Source: Paulinella micropora
Lineage: Eukaryota; Cercozoa; Imbricatea; Euglyphida; Paulinellidae
DNA length: 50,000 nucleotides
Assembly: GCA_019918135.1 (NCBI GenBank)
Contig: WBZZ01001470.1
Coordinates: 25,001 to 75,000 of the forward strand
Reading direction: 5' to 3'
Shown here: positions 40,294 through 49,410 of the stretch, piece by piece
Position numbering within the stretch: the stretch's first letter is position 1
Layout: each line of letters opens with the position of its first letter
Made by a program: the position numbers and the translations under genes
Notes under the pieces: generated by a model
Database searches by the model: none
Told to the model about the DNA's origin: nothing
What the model saw: the letters and a program-made list of their open reading frames with translations, nothing else

Positions 40294-41754
40294 ATGCCTG
40301 TCCAATACGGCGGAGAACTAGTCCATCAGACAAAGGAACTGCTCACGGGTAAGTATGAATTGAACAAACTTACAACTCGTGAAGGCTCACAACCCGTCGC
40401 ACTTACTACTGCTGGTGGTCTGGAAAACACCTTTGAAATTCCTACCCGTCCTTTGAACCTCGCCCGTAGTGTCTTGCGATTTACTTACACTCCGAATGCT
40501 GCAGGTGGTGCCGACCGCTACAATCGTATCTATATGGATTGTCTGTCTATGATTAAAACTATTGAACTGCGAAGCCGAAGCGGTCAATATTTGTGCAATC
40601 TTCAACACGTTGGCAATTACACTAAGATGATTTGGAAACCAGAAATTAAGTATGAAAAATTTATGGCACTTGAAAATCATGGTGCTGGTGTGGCTAGCGG
40701 TGCTATGCTTCAAAAGTGTAATGCGGGAAAAGTTGAAATTGGAAGCGTAGCGGATAGAAAGGCTATTGCTGATGCTGTCAATACTGCTGGATTGGTCGCT
40801 GCAGTTCAAGGATATTACAAAGTGCCACTTGTTAATGCCCGCCGTCATAATGATACCGCTCTCGCTGATAGCACTGCTGGAAATTATAGTTTGGTTAATG
40901 TTCCTTTTGAGGAGGCTAAGTATTTTGAAGGAGGGGCTGATAATACCGCCACCCCTGTTATTAATGTTAAGTTTCCTTTGGGTATGCTGTTTGGCACTAT
41001 TTTTGAATTGGATAAGACTATTGGATTTAATGAAATTTTGGATATGCGGATTGTGTGGGCTGAAACCAACCGCTCTTCATTCTATGGCAATGATGAGAGT
41101 TCTATTTCCACTGGTGCTACCGCTACGACCGCTGGGGCTATTGTCTCTAACCTAAATCTATTCCTTGCTGTTGAGACTGACCCGAATGTCATCCTTGGCG
41201 TCCAACAAAAGATTGCTGGTGAAGGTTTTCCATTTAAGATTGAGTATCCTATCGCTTGGAAGCAAAGTCTTCAAACAACTCAGCAAAATTTTGTTATCAA
41301 ATTGAACCGCTCGCAGGGTGAGAGAATTCGTCGTATCTATACATCTGTCTTTAACAGCACTGAGAGTGCCAATACTTCTTTTGATAATGATAATAGAGCA
41401 GATGGTAAAGTTATTACTTATTACACAACACTTGATGGAACTCGTCTCCAACAATTTGACGTTGACACATCTGAGAATGAAGACTATATGATTTTGAAGG
41501 ATAAGTTGAAGGGGAGTGCTATCCTAAACAGCGATGTCTATCATTACAACTGGTTCCACGTAGATACTTGGGATAACAACCGCCCGCTATGCGATAAGGA
41601 TACTGACGGCTATGAGGTGAGTGGTCTAAGCCTTGACACCGAGAGACGATATGAATTTTCGGCAACTACTCCCAATTCTATCCAAAACCATTACACATTC
41701 GCCATTCTTCAGCGAAGTGTGCTTGTGAAGGGAATTGAAATTTTAATGTCGTAA
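40294..41754 (+). CDS. Major capsid protein (double jelly roll)
   Basis: 486 residues from the ATG at 40294; the open frame extends 30 codons upstream, but those are AT-rich hydrophobic codons without support. The product begins MPVQYGGELVHQTKELLTGK and has the N-terminal jelly-roll pattern NTFEIPTRPLNLARSVLRFT, later FPLGMLFGTIFELDKTIGF and a C-terminal YTFAILQRSVLVKGIEILM, the order and size of polinton-like virus MCPs. G/C content is higher than in neighbouring genes and the frame is intact. It follows the penton gene directly, the standard order in these viruses. Trimers form the hexagonal capsomers. Confidence 0.85.
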   Translation: MPVQYGGELVHQTKELLTGKYELNKLTTREGSQPVALTTAGGLENTFEIPTRPLNLARSVLRFTYTPNAAGGADRYNRIYMDCLSMIKTIELRSRSGQYLCNLQHVGNYTKMIWKPEIKYEKFMALENHGAGVASGAMLQKCNAGKVEIGSVADRKAIADAVNTAGLVAAVQGYYKVPLVNARRHNDTALADSTAGNYSLVNVPFEEAKYFEGGADNTATPVINVKFPLGMLFGTIFELDKTIGFNEILDMRIVWAETNRSSFYGNDESSISTGATATTAGAIVSNLNLFLAVETDPNVILGVQQKIAGEGFPFKIEYPIAWKQSLQTTQQNFVIKLNRSQGERIRRIYTSVFNSTESANTSFDNDNRADGKVITYYTTLDGTRLQQFDVDTSENEDYMILKDKLKGSAILNSDVYHYNWFHVDTWDNNRPLCDKDTDGYEVSGLSLDTERRYEFSATTPNSIQNHYTFAILQRSVLVKGIEILMS

Positions 41755-41887
41755 GTGCTTTTTGAAAAACCGCTTACAAATCAAAAAAGAGAAAGAAAAA
41801 AGGTTCCATTTTTCAATTTCATTCAAGTAGTCCTGCTTGGTGCTTAGGTCTGTCATTGATATATGTATAGCAAAATTTTATTTTTTA
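41755..41887. other. Convergent spacer
   Basis: 133 bases between the MCP end and the end of the minus-strand ExoX-C gene. AT-rich, with an A-rich run (about 41780..41808) and a T/A-rich end. No strong hairpin was seen here, unlike at 28937..29008. Confidence 0.5.
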
Positions 41888-42175
41888 TTATAAATATTTT
41901 TTTACTTCACTTTTAATGTCTGTAAATTTATCAAACCACGGCTGTTTCATAACCCATTCAAGGTATGGTTTATCAATAGTAGCAACATCTTGAATTTTCT
42001 TACCTTTATATTTACCAAATGGAAAAGTATCCTTTGGCTTGCCTTCTCTACTTTTTTCAATCGCCTTAATTTCTTCATTAATTACCTGTTGCACATCTTT
42101 TACGGAAAAGAATTCCTTCTTCTTCTCAATTGAAAGTTGTTCAAATTTTTCACATAGTCTGGTGAGGGTGGTCAT
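41888..42175 (-). CDS. ExoX C-terminal-like (DUF3820-type) small protein
   Basis: 95 residues. An N-terminal helical part (LCEKFEQLSIEKKKEFFS...) is followed by FPFGKYKGKKIQDVATIDKP and YLEWVMKQPWFDK. The FGKYKGKxxxxV...YLxWxxxQ pattern is that of the small domain at the C-terminus of exodeoxyribonuclease X and of stand-alone DUF3820 proteins in phages and large viruses. It probably contacts DNA; no nuclease active site is present. It lies downstream of PolB on the same strand, with a 60-base gap, which suggests a replication accessory role. Confidence 0.7.
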   Translation of the reverse strand: MTTLTRLCEKFEQLSIEKKKEFFSVKDVQQVINEEIKAIEKSREGKPKDTFPFGKYKGKKIQDVATIDKPYLEWVMKQPWFDKFTDIKSEVKKYL

Positions 42176-42235
42176 TGGTCTATATAGAGTGGTAAAAAAA
42201 TTTATGGAAAAAAATTAATTATTTGTTTATCATTT

Positions 42236-45172
42236 TTATTTTTTAAGAGAGGACACGAAGCCGTAAGGGATACTATCATTTTCGTTGATAAACTCACGGC
42301 CGCACCATCTTGTTTTATTAACTACTTTTACTACATTCTTTTGGTGGTGTATGCTAAAGTGTTCAATATGTTGTTGTTTGCTGTTTCTGCTAGTATGTAT
42401 TTTCTTCATTATAAAGTCTCTGGTATTAGTTAAACTTTCGCCCTTGTCCATTAATTCATAAGCGGTTGAATTTAACTTTTTCAAATCTAAACCTTTTCCT
42501 CTAAAGTGGAAATGAGTTTTACCTTTTTCTTTCCATTTCTTTACATACTCCAACATATATAATTTTGGTGCTACCCATATTCCCCTTATTATTTTACAAT
42601 CAGTTCCAAGGTCATCATCCATTCCGCCGATTGTTTTATCTCTAAATCTCTTTATCCGTTCAATGTTTCTTACATGACTTTGAATGCTGTCTGTATCCGT
42701 GTAATAATAGTCTCTATCAGGGTCGTTGTTTGGATTGGCTTCATTCATATACTTATACATAATTCGTCTGCTGTATGCTAATATGAATGCTCCGTAATGA
42801 GTTGGTTTTGTAATTTTTTCTTCTTTTTCTTGCTCATCTCTTGGAATACCACTGATTAACCATAATTCACCATTAGCCTCTTCAAACTTTTCAATATCGG
42901 TTATCACATGTTTAGCCCAGAATTTCCAGTATTCGTGATTTTTAGAAATATATTTACTCACTGAGTTTATCGGTCTTTGAATTGTCTTTCCGTATAAAGC
43001 ATTCATAAATAACTTTGCTAATAAATACTGCGGTGTGCCTTTCTTTGAATTTTGTTTTTTCTTGAATAAGTCCGAAATATATTCTTTAAATACTGGTTCT
43101 GCTTCTTCAGTGTAATATCCCCGAATGATTTTGACTTGGTAGCCAAGTTCAACCATATCTTCAATATCTATTGAAGTTAGCCATTGGTCTTTCATATCTC
43201 TTAACTCCCACTTTAAACAACCTTTGCTATCTCTATATGGAACCCGCGGGTGTAATAGATTTTTTGGAGATATGTAATCAACATTATATATCCCAAGTTT
43301 GCCTTTCATTTCACCTTCACATTCCTTTATTTCACCAGTCATAAATAGTTCAAGCATCGCCGTTGGATAAAGACTTACAACATCGGCATCAATAAGATAA
43401 TCTACAACCTCATCAAAACCGATTTCACCATTTATGTATTTTTGATATTGCTCCGAAATAAATCGCCTTTTGCTTGGATAAGTTCTAGCACCATATACAG
43501 CCCTTCTAAAATCTTTTTCTTGTTTTAAATTCGGTAGTTGAATAACATATTTACCATCTATCTTCTTTTTCCATAAATTCCAAGTTAGAGACGAAGTAGA
43601 TATATAAGCGGTTAAATTAGTTTTATGTTCTTCATATATTTGATTGTTTAGTTTGTCGTGTAGTTCCTTCAGTCCCATAACATCTTTTTCTAAGTATGTT
43701 AGACATTCCTTTTTCGTTTCATCATCCATCTCTTCCCATCGTTTCGCCTTGTCATGGTCAAAGTCGCCTTTTAACACATTGCATCCCAGTGTTTCAAGGT
43801 TCTTTTTTAGACTTCCCTCAGTGTGCTTACATAAATCCCAGAATTTTATATTTTTATATTCTAATGAGATAATAGCACCATTGTTCATAAGAGTTGAATT
43901 TTTTATTCTTCTTTTGATAAATTCTTTCTGTAATGAGTAATGGTCAAACTTACTTTCGTTAAAAGCATTAACATATAATTTTGCTTTCGGTTTTCTTTCT
44001 GCTAACTCCTCCGCATATTTGAAAATTATATCAACTAATTTAGGAATACATTCATCACCTGCTACATATTTAAAGCCGATATCCGAAATGGTATAGCCTG
44101 CTATGTATGGTGTGTGTAATTCGTATTCATTTGTAAAAGTCTCTAAGTCATAATGAAATACTTCATCTTGATTATTATACTTAGCATCTTCAAAAGTAGT
44201 CAATAAAGACCTCACTTGATTTTCTTTCTTTCTGAGTTTAGCCCTCGCATATGAAACCCTTTTATTATTACAAGTGTGCTTATTATAATATTCGGTGAAA
44301 CAATCTGGACACTTATTTTTGTTTCTTTTTATGAAACTTATATAATGTCCTTTGAGTAGATAACAAAGCACATCTGCGGTTATTAAAGGGTCTTCAAAAT
44401 TTTTGAATGTCTGTTTGCTTGTTGCATCGGTCAATTCAAAATACTTACCTTCAAAACAATATTTTTTTAAGATTTCATATCCTATTGAAAGTGGTATATA
44501 TGAATTATGTTCAAGTTTGAATTCTTGCCTAATATCATTACATACTTTTTTATTGAGTTTTGATTTACCTTTCATTGGTAAATTTAGTATGTTTTTAACA
44601 ACATGAAAGAAACAATTATTATCTTTGCTTCTTGGATTAATATGTATCCCTTCGGGTGTTTTATGTTTTTTATCACTTCCTGTATCATTACACCCGCCTC
44701 CGTCTTCTTGGATAATTTGAATAGTTAAATGTTGAATAATTCTTTCATATCCATTCGCACTGGCTTCAAGATTTTGTTCGTTATATAAATATATATCACG
44801 AAACAACTCATCTATGTCTTTTAACTTAACTGAGTTAAAAGTTTTCCACTTGTAAAACTTACTATCATCGTCATCTGTTATATACCCAAACTTAATATGA
44901 AGACTTGCTTCGTTTGTCAAACCTCTATTTTTAGCATCCTTAACTGCTCTCATAATTGATATTTCAATCGCATCCATATCATAGAAGTTAATGTCAAGGT
45001 CTTTGAAGGGGTATGTATATCCATTTATACCTCTGTTTTTTATTGGTCTTAGTTCAACAAGTTTTACCTCACGCTTCTTCGCTTCTTGTGTCTTAGTTTC
45101 CCTTAAGTTTGCCCTTACCTTCGCTAGTTCTACATTTTCCTTCGTCGGTCTGGGTGGTAAAGGTGGTGGCAT
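42236..45172 (-). CDS. Protein-primed family B DNA polymerase
   Basis: 978 residues, intact. The N-terminal region contains DNNCFFHVVKNILNLP, resembling the OTU-like start seen in some Polinton polymerases, and a CPDC...HTC zinc site (about 300-310). Exonuclease motifs: FHYDLETF (about 341), NAFNESKFDHY (about 405) and YLEKDVMGLKEL (about 495). Polymerase motifs: A, DADVVSLYPTAM (about 600), B, KLFMNALYGKT (about 722) and C, YYTDTDS (about 824). All catalytic acids are present. TIR-bounded linear genomes of this type start synthesis from a terminal protein rather than an RNA primer; the terminal protein is not identified here and may be the N-terminal region. The start ATG follows ATATAAAAAGT. 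Confidence 0.92.
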   Translation of the reverse strand: MPPPLPPRPTKENVELAKVRANLRETKTQEAKKREVKLVELRPIKNRGINGYTYPFKDLDINFYDMDAIEISIMRAVKDAKNRGLTNEASLHIKFGYITDDDDSKFYKWKTFNSVKLKDIDELFRDIYLYNEQNLEASANGYERIIQHLTIQIIQEDGGGCNDTGSDKKHKTPEGIHINPRSKDNNCFFHVVKNILNLPMKGKSKLNKKVCNDIRQEFKLEHNSYIPLSIGYEILKKYCFEGKYFELTDATSKQTFKNFEDPLITADVLCYLLKGHYISFIKRNKNKCPDCFTEYYNKHTCNNKRVSYARAKLRKKENQVRSLLTTFEDAKYNNQDEVFHYDLETFTNEYELHTPYIAGYTISDIGFKYVAGDECIPKLVDIIFKYAEELAERKPKAKLYVNAFNESKFDHYSLQKEFIKRRIKNSTLMNNGAIISLEYKNIKFWDLCKHTEGSLKKNLETLGCNVLKGDFDHDKAKRWEEMDDETKKECLTYLEKDVMGLKELHDKLNNQIYEEHKTNLTAYISTSSLTWNLWKKKIDGKYVIQLPNLKQEKDFRRAVYGARTYPSKRRFISEQYQKYINGEIGFDEVVDYLIDADVVSLYPTAMLELFMTGEIKECEGEMKGKLGIYNVDYISPKNLLHPRVPYRDSKGCLKWELRDMKDQWLTSIDIEDMVELGYQVKIIRGYYTEEAEPVFKEYISDLFKKKQNSKKGTPQYLLAKLFMNALYGKTIQRPINSVSKYISKNHEYWKFWAKHVITDIEKFEEANGELWLISGIPRDEQEKEEKITKPTHYGAFILAYSRRIMYKYMNEANPNNDPDRDYYYTDTDSIQSHVRNIERIKRFRDKTIGGMDDDLGTDCKIIRGIWVAPKLYMLEYVKKWKEKGKTHFHFRGKGLDLKKLNSTAYELMDKGESLTNTRDFIMKKIHTSRNSKQQHIEHFSIHHQKNVVKVVNKTRWCGREFINENDSIPYGFVSSLKK

Positions 45173-45268
45173 ACTTTTTATATCAATACAGATATAAAAA
45201 TTATAAAAAATAATAATAAATTATCTGTTATAAATATATATAATAATTTCTTATATTTAAATGGAAAT

Positions 45269-45490
45269 TCATTTTAATGCTTCCTCCATTCTTTTCAACT
45301 TAAGTAATGCTTGCTTTACTTCATCTCTTTTTTTCTTTCTCCGTTCTGCTATTATTGCTTTGTTTTGGTTGTAATACTCCATTGACTTCTGTCTGTGTCT
45401 TTCTGGGTCTTTTTGTATAAATTCCCTCGCCTTTCTCCGTAAGGCTTCCTTCTTCTCTTCTGGTGTTTTATATATCGGTTTTCTACCCAT
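45269..45490 (-). CDS. Small basic protein (GRKPxY type)
   Basis: 73 residues from the ATG at 45490, preceded by TATATACACAAAG. The frame is open further upstream to 45601, but that part overlaps the HIRAN gene and is hydrophobic and AT-rich. The product MGRKPIYKTPEEKKEALRRK onward is almost entirely Lys/Arg/Glu helix with RRKAREFIQKDPERHRQKSM. It resembles the basic region of small DNA-binding proteins widespread in large viruses (GRKPKYxTxEE...). Function unknown; probably nucleic-acid binding. Confidence 0.6.
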   Translation of the reverse strand: MGRKPIYKTPEEKKEALRRKAREFIQKDPERHRQKSMEYYNQNKAIIAERRKKKRDEVKQALLKLKRMEEALK

Positions 45491-45551
45491 CTTTGTGTAT
45501 ATATAATAAAAAAAATAATCTTTAATATATATTAAATATTGTTTGTTTGTA

Positions 45552-45830
45552 TCAAGGTATAGTAATTTCAATTCCATAATGTTTTCCTGCCCCTCCTCCA
45601 TAGATTGAATAATATACTTGTTTCCTTCCTTTAATCTTTAGAGTTTCTGCTAAGTGCTTGCTGATATATCCGAGTTGCTTTCCGCTTTCTGTTTCAACCT
45701 TTATCGCATTTTTATCAAATTTGTTTTCTGGCTCGTGTTGAATAAAAACTTTTTCACTACATTTTCGGAGATAAGAAATATTATCTTGTCTCCCATCAAA
45801 TGAAACACCCACAACTCTCGTCGTTGTCAT
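45552..45830 (-). CDS. Stand-alone HIRAN-domain protein
   Basis: 92 residues, almost exactly one HIRAN domain: VVGVSFDGRQDNI, KVFIQHEPENKFDKNAIKVE (the EPxNxxDxNAIxV signature) and GKQLGYISKHLAETL. In HLTF/Rad5 helicases this domain grips the 3' end of DNA at stalled forks; here there is no helicase, only the domain. It lies upstream of PolB on the same strand. Inference: a factor that recognises or protects DNA ends during replication. The start ATG follows TATATAAT directly. Confidence 0.85.
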   Translation of the reverse strand: MTTTRVVGVSFDGRQDNISYLRKCSEKVFIQHEPENKFDKNAIKVETESGKQLGYISKHLAETLKIKGRKQVYYSIYGGGAGKHYGIEITIP

Positions 45831-45982
45831 ATTATATACATATAAATAATATTTGTTTAAAATAAAATTAATTATTTGGGTGATATTTCATTCACCCGCT
45901 ACGCGGTTTCATAAAACATCGATTTCTGCTTTAATAGTGGGACGATGTTTGTTGATGTTTCTGAAAGAAACAGAAACAAATA
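45831..45982. promoter_or_regulatory. Intergenic region with AAACATCG inverted repeat
   Basis: AAAACATCG (45913..45921) and CGATGTTT (45943..45950) form an inverted repeat with 21 bases between, the same words as at 30921..30969. A GC-rich CCCGCTACGCGG hairpin-like stretch lies just to the left (about 45895..45906). It lies upstream of the HIRAN gene. Confidence 0.45.
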
Positions 45983-46420
45983 TCATTTTTTATTTTCATA
46001 ATATCTTTCAATGTCATCGTTTCTATATGCTATACGAATTACTTTATGACCACCTAACATAATTTCTTCTTTCTCCGCAAAGAAGTCTCTATGTGATTGA
46101 CTTTTTTCGTGTTCGTATTTGCTATATATTTTTATAGTTTTGCCACATACACAGGTATATGTTTGTTTGCTTCTTTCTTTTCTGCTATTGTTTTGCTTTT
46201 GTTTTGTCAATTGTTTATAATCAGTATTATTATTATCTTCTTCATATTTTGCTAATACTTCCTTTTCATAAAACTCCCTTGCTTGCTTTTCTGCTTCTTC
46301 CTTTGACCTCTTTTTCGTTATACATATTTCTTTCTTCTTCTTCACACCATTCTCACACCATTTAATATAAACTCTGTCCTTAGAGACATATACACCACCT
46401 TTCGTAATTTTTCTAACCAT
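45983..46420 (-). CDS. Zinc-finger protein with AP2/integrase-like N-terminus
   Basis: 145 residues. The N-terminal part GGVYVSKDRVYIKWCENGVK and ITKKRSKEEAEKQAREFYEK has the strand-strand-strand-helix pattern seen in AP2 and phage-integrase arm-binding domains. A charged linker leads to CVCGKTI...YEHEKSQSHRDF, a CxC...HxxxxxH zinc finger common in large DNA viruses. Two DNA-binding modules suggest a transcription factor or TIR-binding protein; it is the last gene before the right TIR. The start ATG is preceded by TATAATAT. Confidence 0.65.
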   Translation of the reverse strand: MVRKITKGGVYVSKDRVYIKWCENGVKKKKEICITKKRSKEEAEKQAREFYEKEVLAKYEEDNNNTDYKQLTKQKQNNSRKERSKQTYTCVCGKTIKIYSKYEHEKSQSHRDFFAEKEEIMLGGHKVIRIAYRNDDIERYYENKK

Positions 46421-46487
46421 ATTATATTATATTAGACACTTTTTTATTTACTTAATACGTAATTTAAAAGTGTCGGATAGATACATA

Positions 46488-46640
46488 TATTTTTCTTGAA
46501 GTGTGCTGTATAAGGCTATTTTGCTGTTTTTGTTTCTTTGCATTTATTGTATTGGAAATCCATAGGAGTGGGTGCCACACAGAAAAATGAAGTCGTGAAT
46601 TTTGCAAAAATTCATGACGAGTTTTTCTGTATCATCTACT
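46488..46640 (-). repeat. Right terminal inverted repeat
   Basis: Reverse complement of 27264..27416. The outer 99 bp are identical, then there are scattered substitutions (for example AGCAAAATAGCC against ACCAAATAACAT). The near identity of the tips, while genes carry lesions, suggests moderate age or gene conversion between ends. Confidence 0.95.
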
Positions 46641-46652
46641 AATAATAATAAC

Positions 46653-46686
<34 letters not shown>

Positions 46687-46858
46687 GTGTATCTCCTGCC
46701 AATTGCTGAGCCAAAAGGCCATGTGCATCCAGTCCTCCATTCCATAAGGAAAGTCTCCACACCAATCGGTGGAATAAAGGAAGTGACGGCATAGAACATT
46801 ACTCTAGGAGCTTTATACCAATCAGCCCATGGAAAGGACCGATGGCCTATGTACTCCC
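46641..46858. other. Microsatellite and short unidentified repeat
   Basis: TAA microsatellite (46641..46686), then about 170 bases (TAGTGTATCTCCTGCC...) with no gene, followed by another TAA array. It has the same framing (TAA)n-TAGTG as the SINE copies beyond it but a different body, so it may be a separate SINE family fragment. Confidence 0.4.
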
Positions 46859-47944
<1,086 letters not shown>

Positions 47945-48207
47945 ATAATAATAATATTAATAATAATAATAATAGTGCTTCTCTGTCAATGGCTGATGCA
48001 TTTCTGCACATGCGCCTCCATCGTCTCACCCGTGAGGGGAGTACGAAGAATTGACGATATGCTCTAATGACACCCCCGCACGGGCAGTTCCAACACTTCC
48101 AGACGGACCGGTATGTTCAATGAAAATACTAGTCCAGATGGACCGGTATGTTCAATGAAAATACTGGTGGCACCGACAGGAATCGAACTGGCGACAGGGC
48201 CCAGATC
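47945..48207 (-). mobile_element. SINE copy 4, head truncated
   Basis: Short tail (47945..47972, including ATATTAATAAT), body 47973..48207. It ends at CCCAGATC inside the tRNA-like part, so box A is lost while box B remains. Confidence 0.75.
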
Positions 48208-48286
<79 letters not shown>

Positions 48287-48552
48287 GTGCTTCTCTGTCA
48301 ATGGCTGATGCATTTCTGTACATGCGCCTCCATCGTCTCACCCGTGAGGGGAGTACGAAGAATTGACGATAGGCTCTAATGACACCCCCGCAAGGGCAGT
48401 TCCAACACTTCCAGACGGGCCGGTATGTTCAATGAAAATACTGGTCCAGATGGATCGGTATGTTCAATGAAAATACTGGTGGCACCGACGGGAATCGAAC
48501 TGGCGACAGGGCCCAGATGGTAGAACTTGACCACTGGGCTATCACGGTGTCC
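48208..48552 (-). mobile_element. SINE copy 5, full length
   Basis: Tail 48208..48284, body and head 48285..48552, ending CACGGTGTCC. Boxes A (TAGCCCAGTGG on the minus strand) and B are intact. Confidence 0.8.
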
Positions 48553-48731
48553 TTCTAATGACACCCCCGCAAGGGCAGTTCCAACACTTCCAGACGGGCC
48601 GGTATGTTAAATGAAAATACTGGTTCAGATGGATCGGTATGTTCAATAAAAATACTGGTGGCACCGACGGGAATCGAACTGGCGACAGGGCCCAGATGGT
48701 AGAACTTGACCACTGGGCTATCACGGTGTCC
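48553..48731 (-). mobile_element. SINE copy 6, tail and 3' part missing
   Basis: It starts abruptly at TTCTAATGACACCC directly after the head of copy 5, with no TAA tail between, and ends in a complete head. This looks like a local tandem duplication or unequal exchange, not a separate insertion. Confidence 0.7.
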
Positions 48732-48793
<62 letters not shown>

Positions 48794-49033
48794 TAATAGT
48801 GCTTCTCTGTCAATGGCTGATGCATTTCTGCACATGCGCCTCCATCGTCTCACCCGTGAGGGGAGTACGAAGAATTGACGATAGGCTCTAATGACACCCC
48901 CGCAAGGGCAGTTCCAACACTTCCAGACGGACCGGTATGTTCAATGAAAATACTGGTCCAGAAATAGACCGGTATGTTCAATGAAAATACTGGTGGCACC
49001 GACAGGAATCGAACTGGCGACAGGGCCCAGATC
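48732..49033 (-). mobile_element. SINE copy 7, head truncated
   Basis: Tail 48732..48796, body 48797..49033. It ends at CCCAGATC, the same truncation point as copy 4, so both may descend from one truncated source or a block duplication. Confidence 0.75.
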
Positions 49034-49100
<67 letters not shown>

Positions 49101-49366
49101 GTGCTTCTCTGTCAATGGCTGATGCATTTCTGCACATGCGCCTCCATCGTCTCACCCGTGAGGGGAGTACGAAGAATTGACGATAGGCTCTAATGACACC
49201 CCCGCAAGGGCAGTTCCAACACTTCCAGACGGGCCGGTATGTTCAATGAAAATACTGGTCCAGATGGATCGGTATGTTCAATGAAAATACTGGTGGCACC
49301 GACGGGAATCGAACTGGCGACAGGGCCCAGATGGTAGAACTTGACCACTGGGCTATCACGGTGACC
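49034..49366 (-). mobile_element. SINE copy 8, full length
   Basis: Tail 49034..49098, body and head 49099..49366, with both pol III boxes. The head begins GGTCACCGTG on the minus strand, one base different from the other copies. Confidence 0.8.

Positions 49367-49410
<44 letters not shown>

Larger units (their letters stand above)
27264..46640. mobile_element. Integrated polinton-like virus (Maverick-type), 19.4 kb
   Basis: Terminal inverted repeats start 5'-AGTAGATGATACAG at both ends. The flanking six bases are AATAAT on both sides, a 6-bp duplication as in Polintons/Mavericks, though ambiguous because the target is a TAA microsatellite. Between the ends lie integrase, protein-primed PolB, packaging ATPase, adenain-like protease, penton and major capsid genes, the defining set of polinton-like viruses. 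About 20 genes fill it densely, with overlaps of 10-15 bases. Five genes are broken by point lesions, so this is a resident copy that has begun to decay. Its AT content and dense coding differ sharply from the surrounding repeats. Confidence 0.95.

Noticed and set aside
48481..48552. A tRNA gene on the minus strand
   Set aside because: Boxes A and B are present but the sequence repeats at many SINE heads and continues into a SINE body; the acceptor stem and cloverleaf are not convincing.
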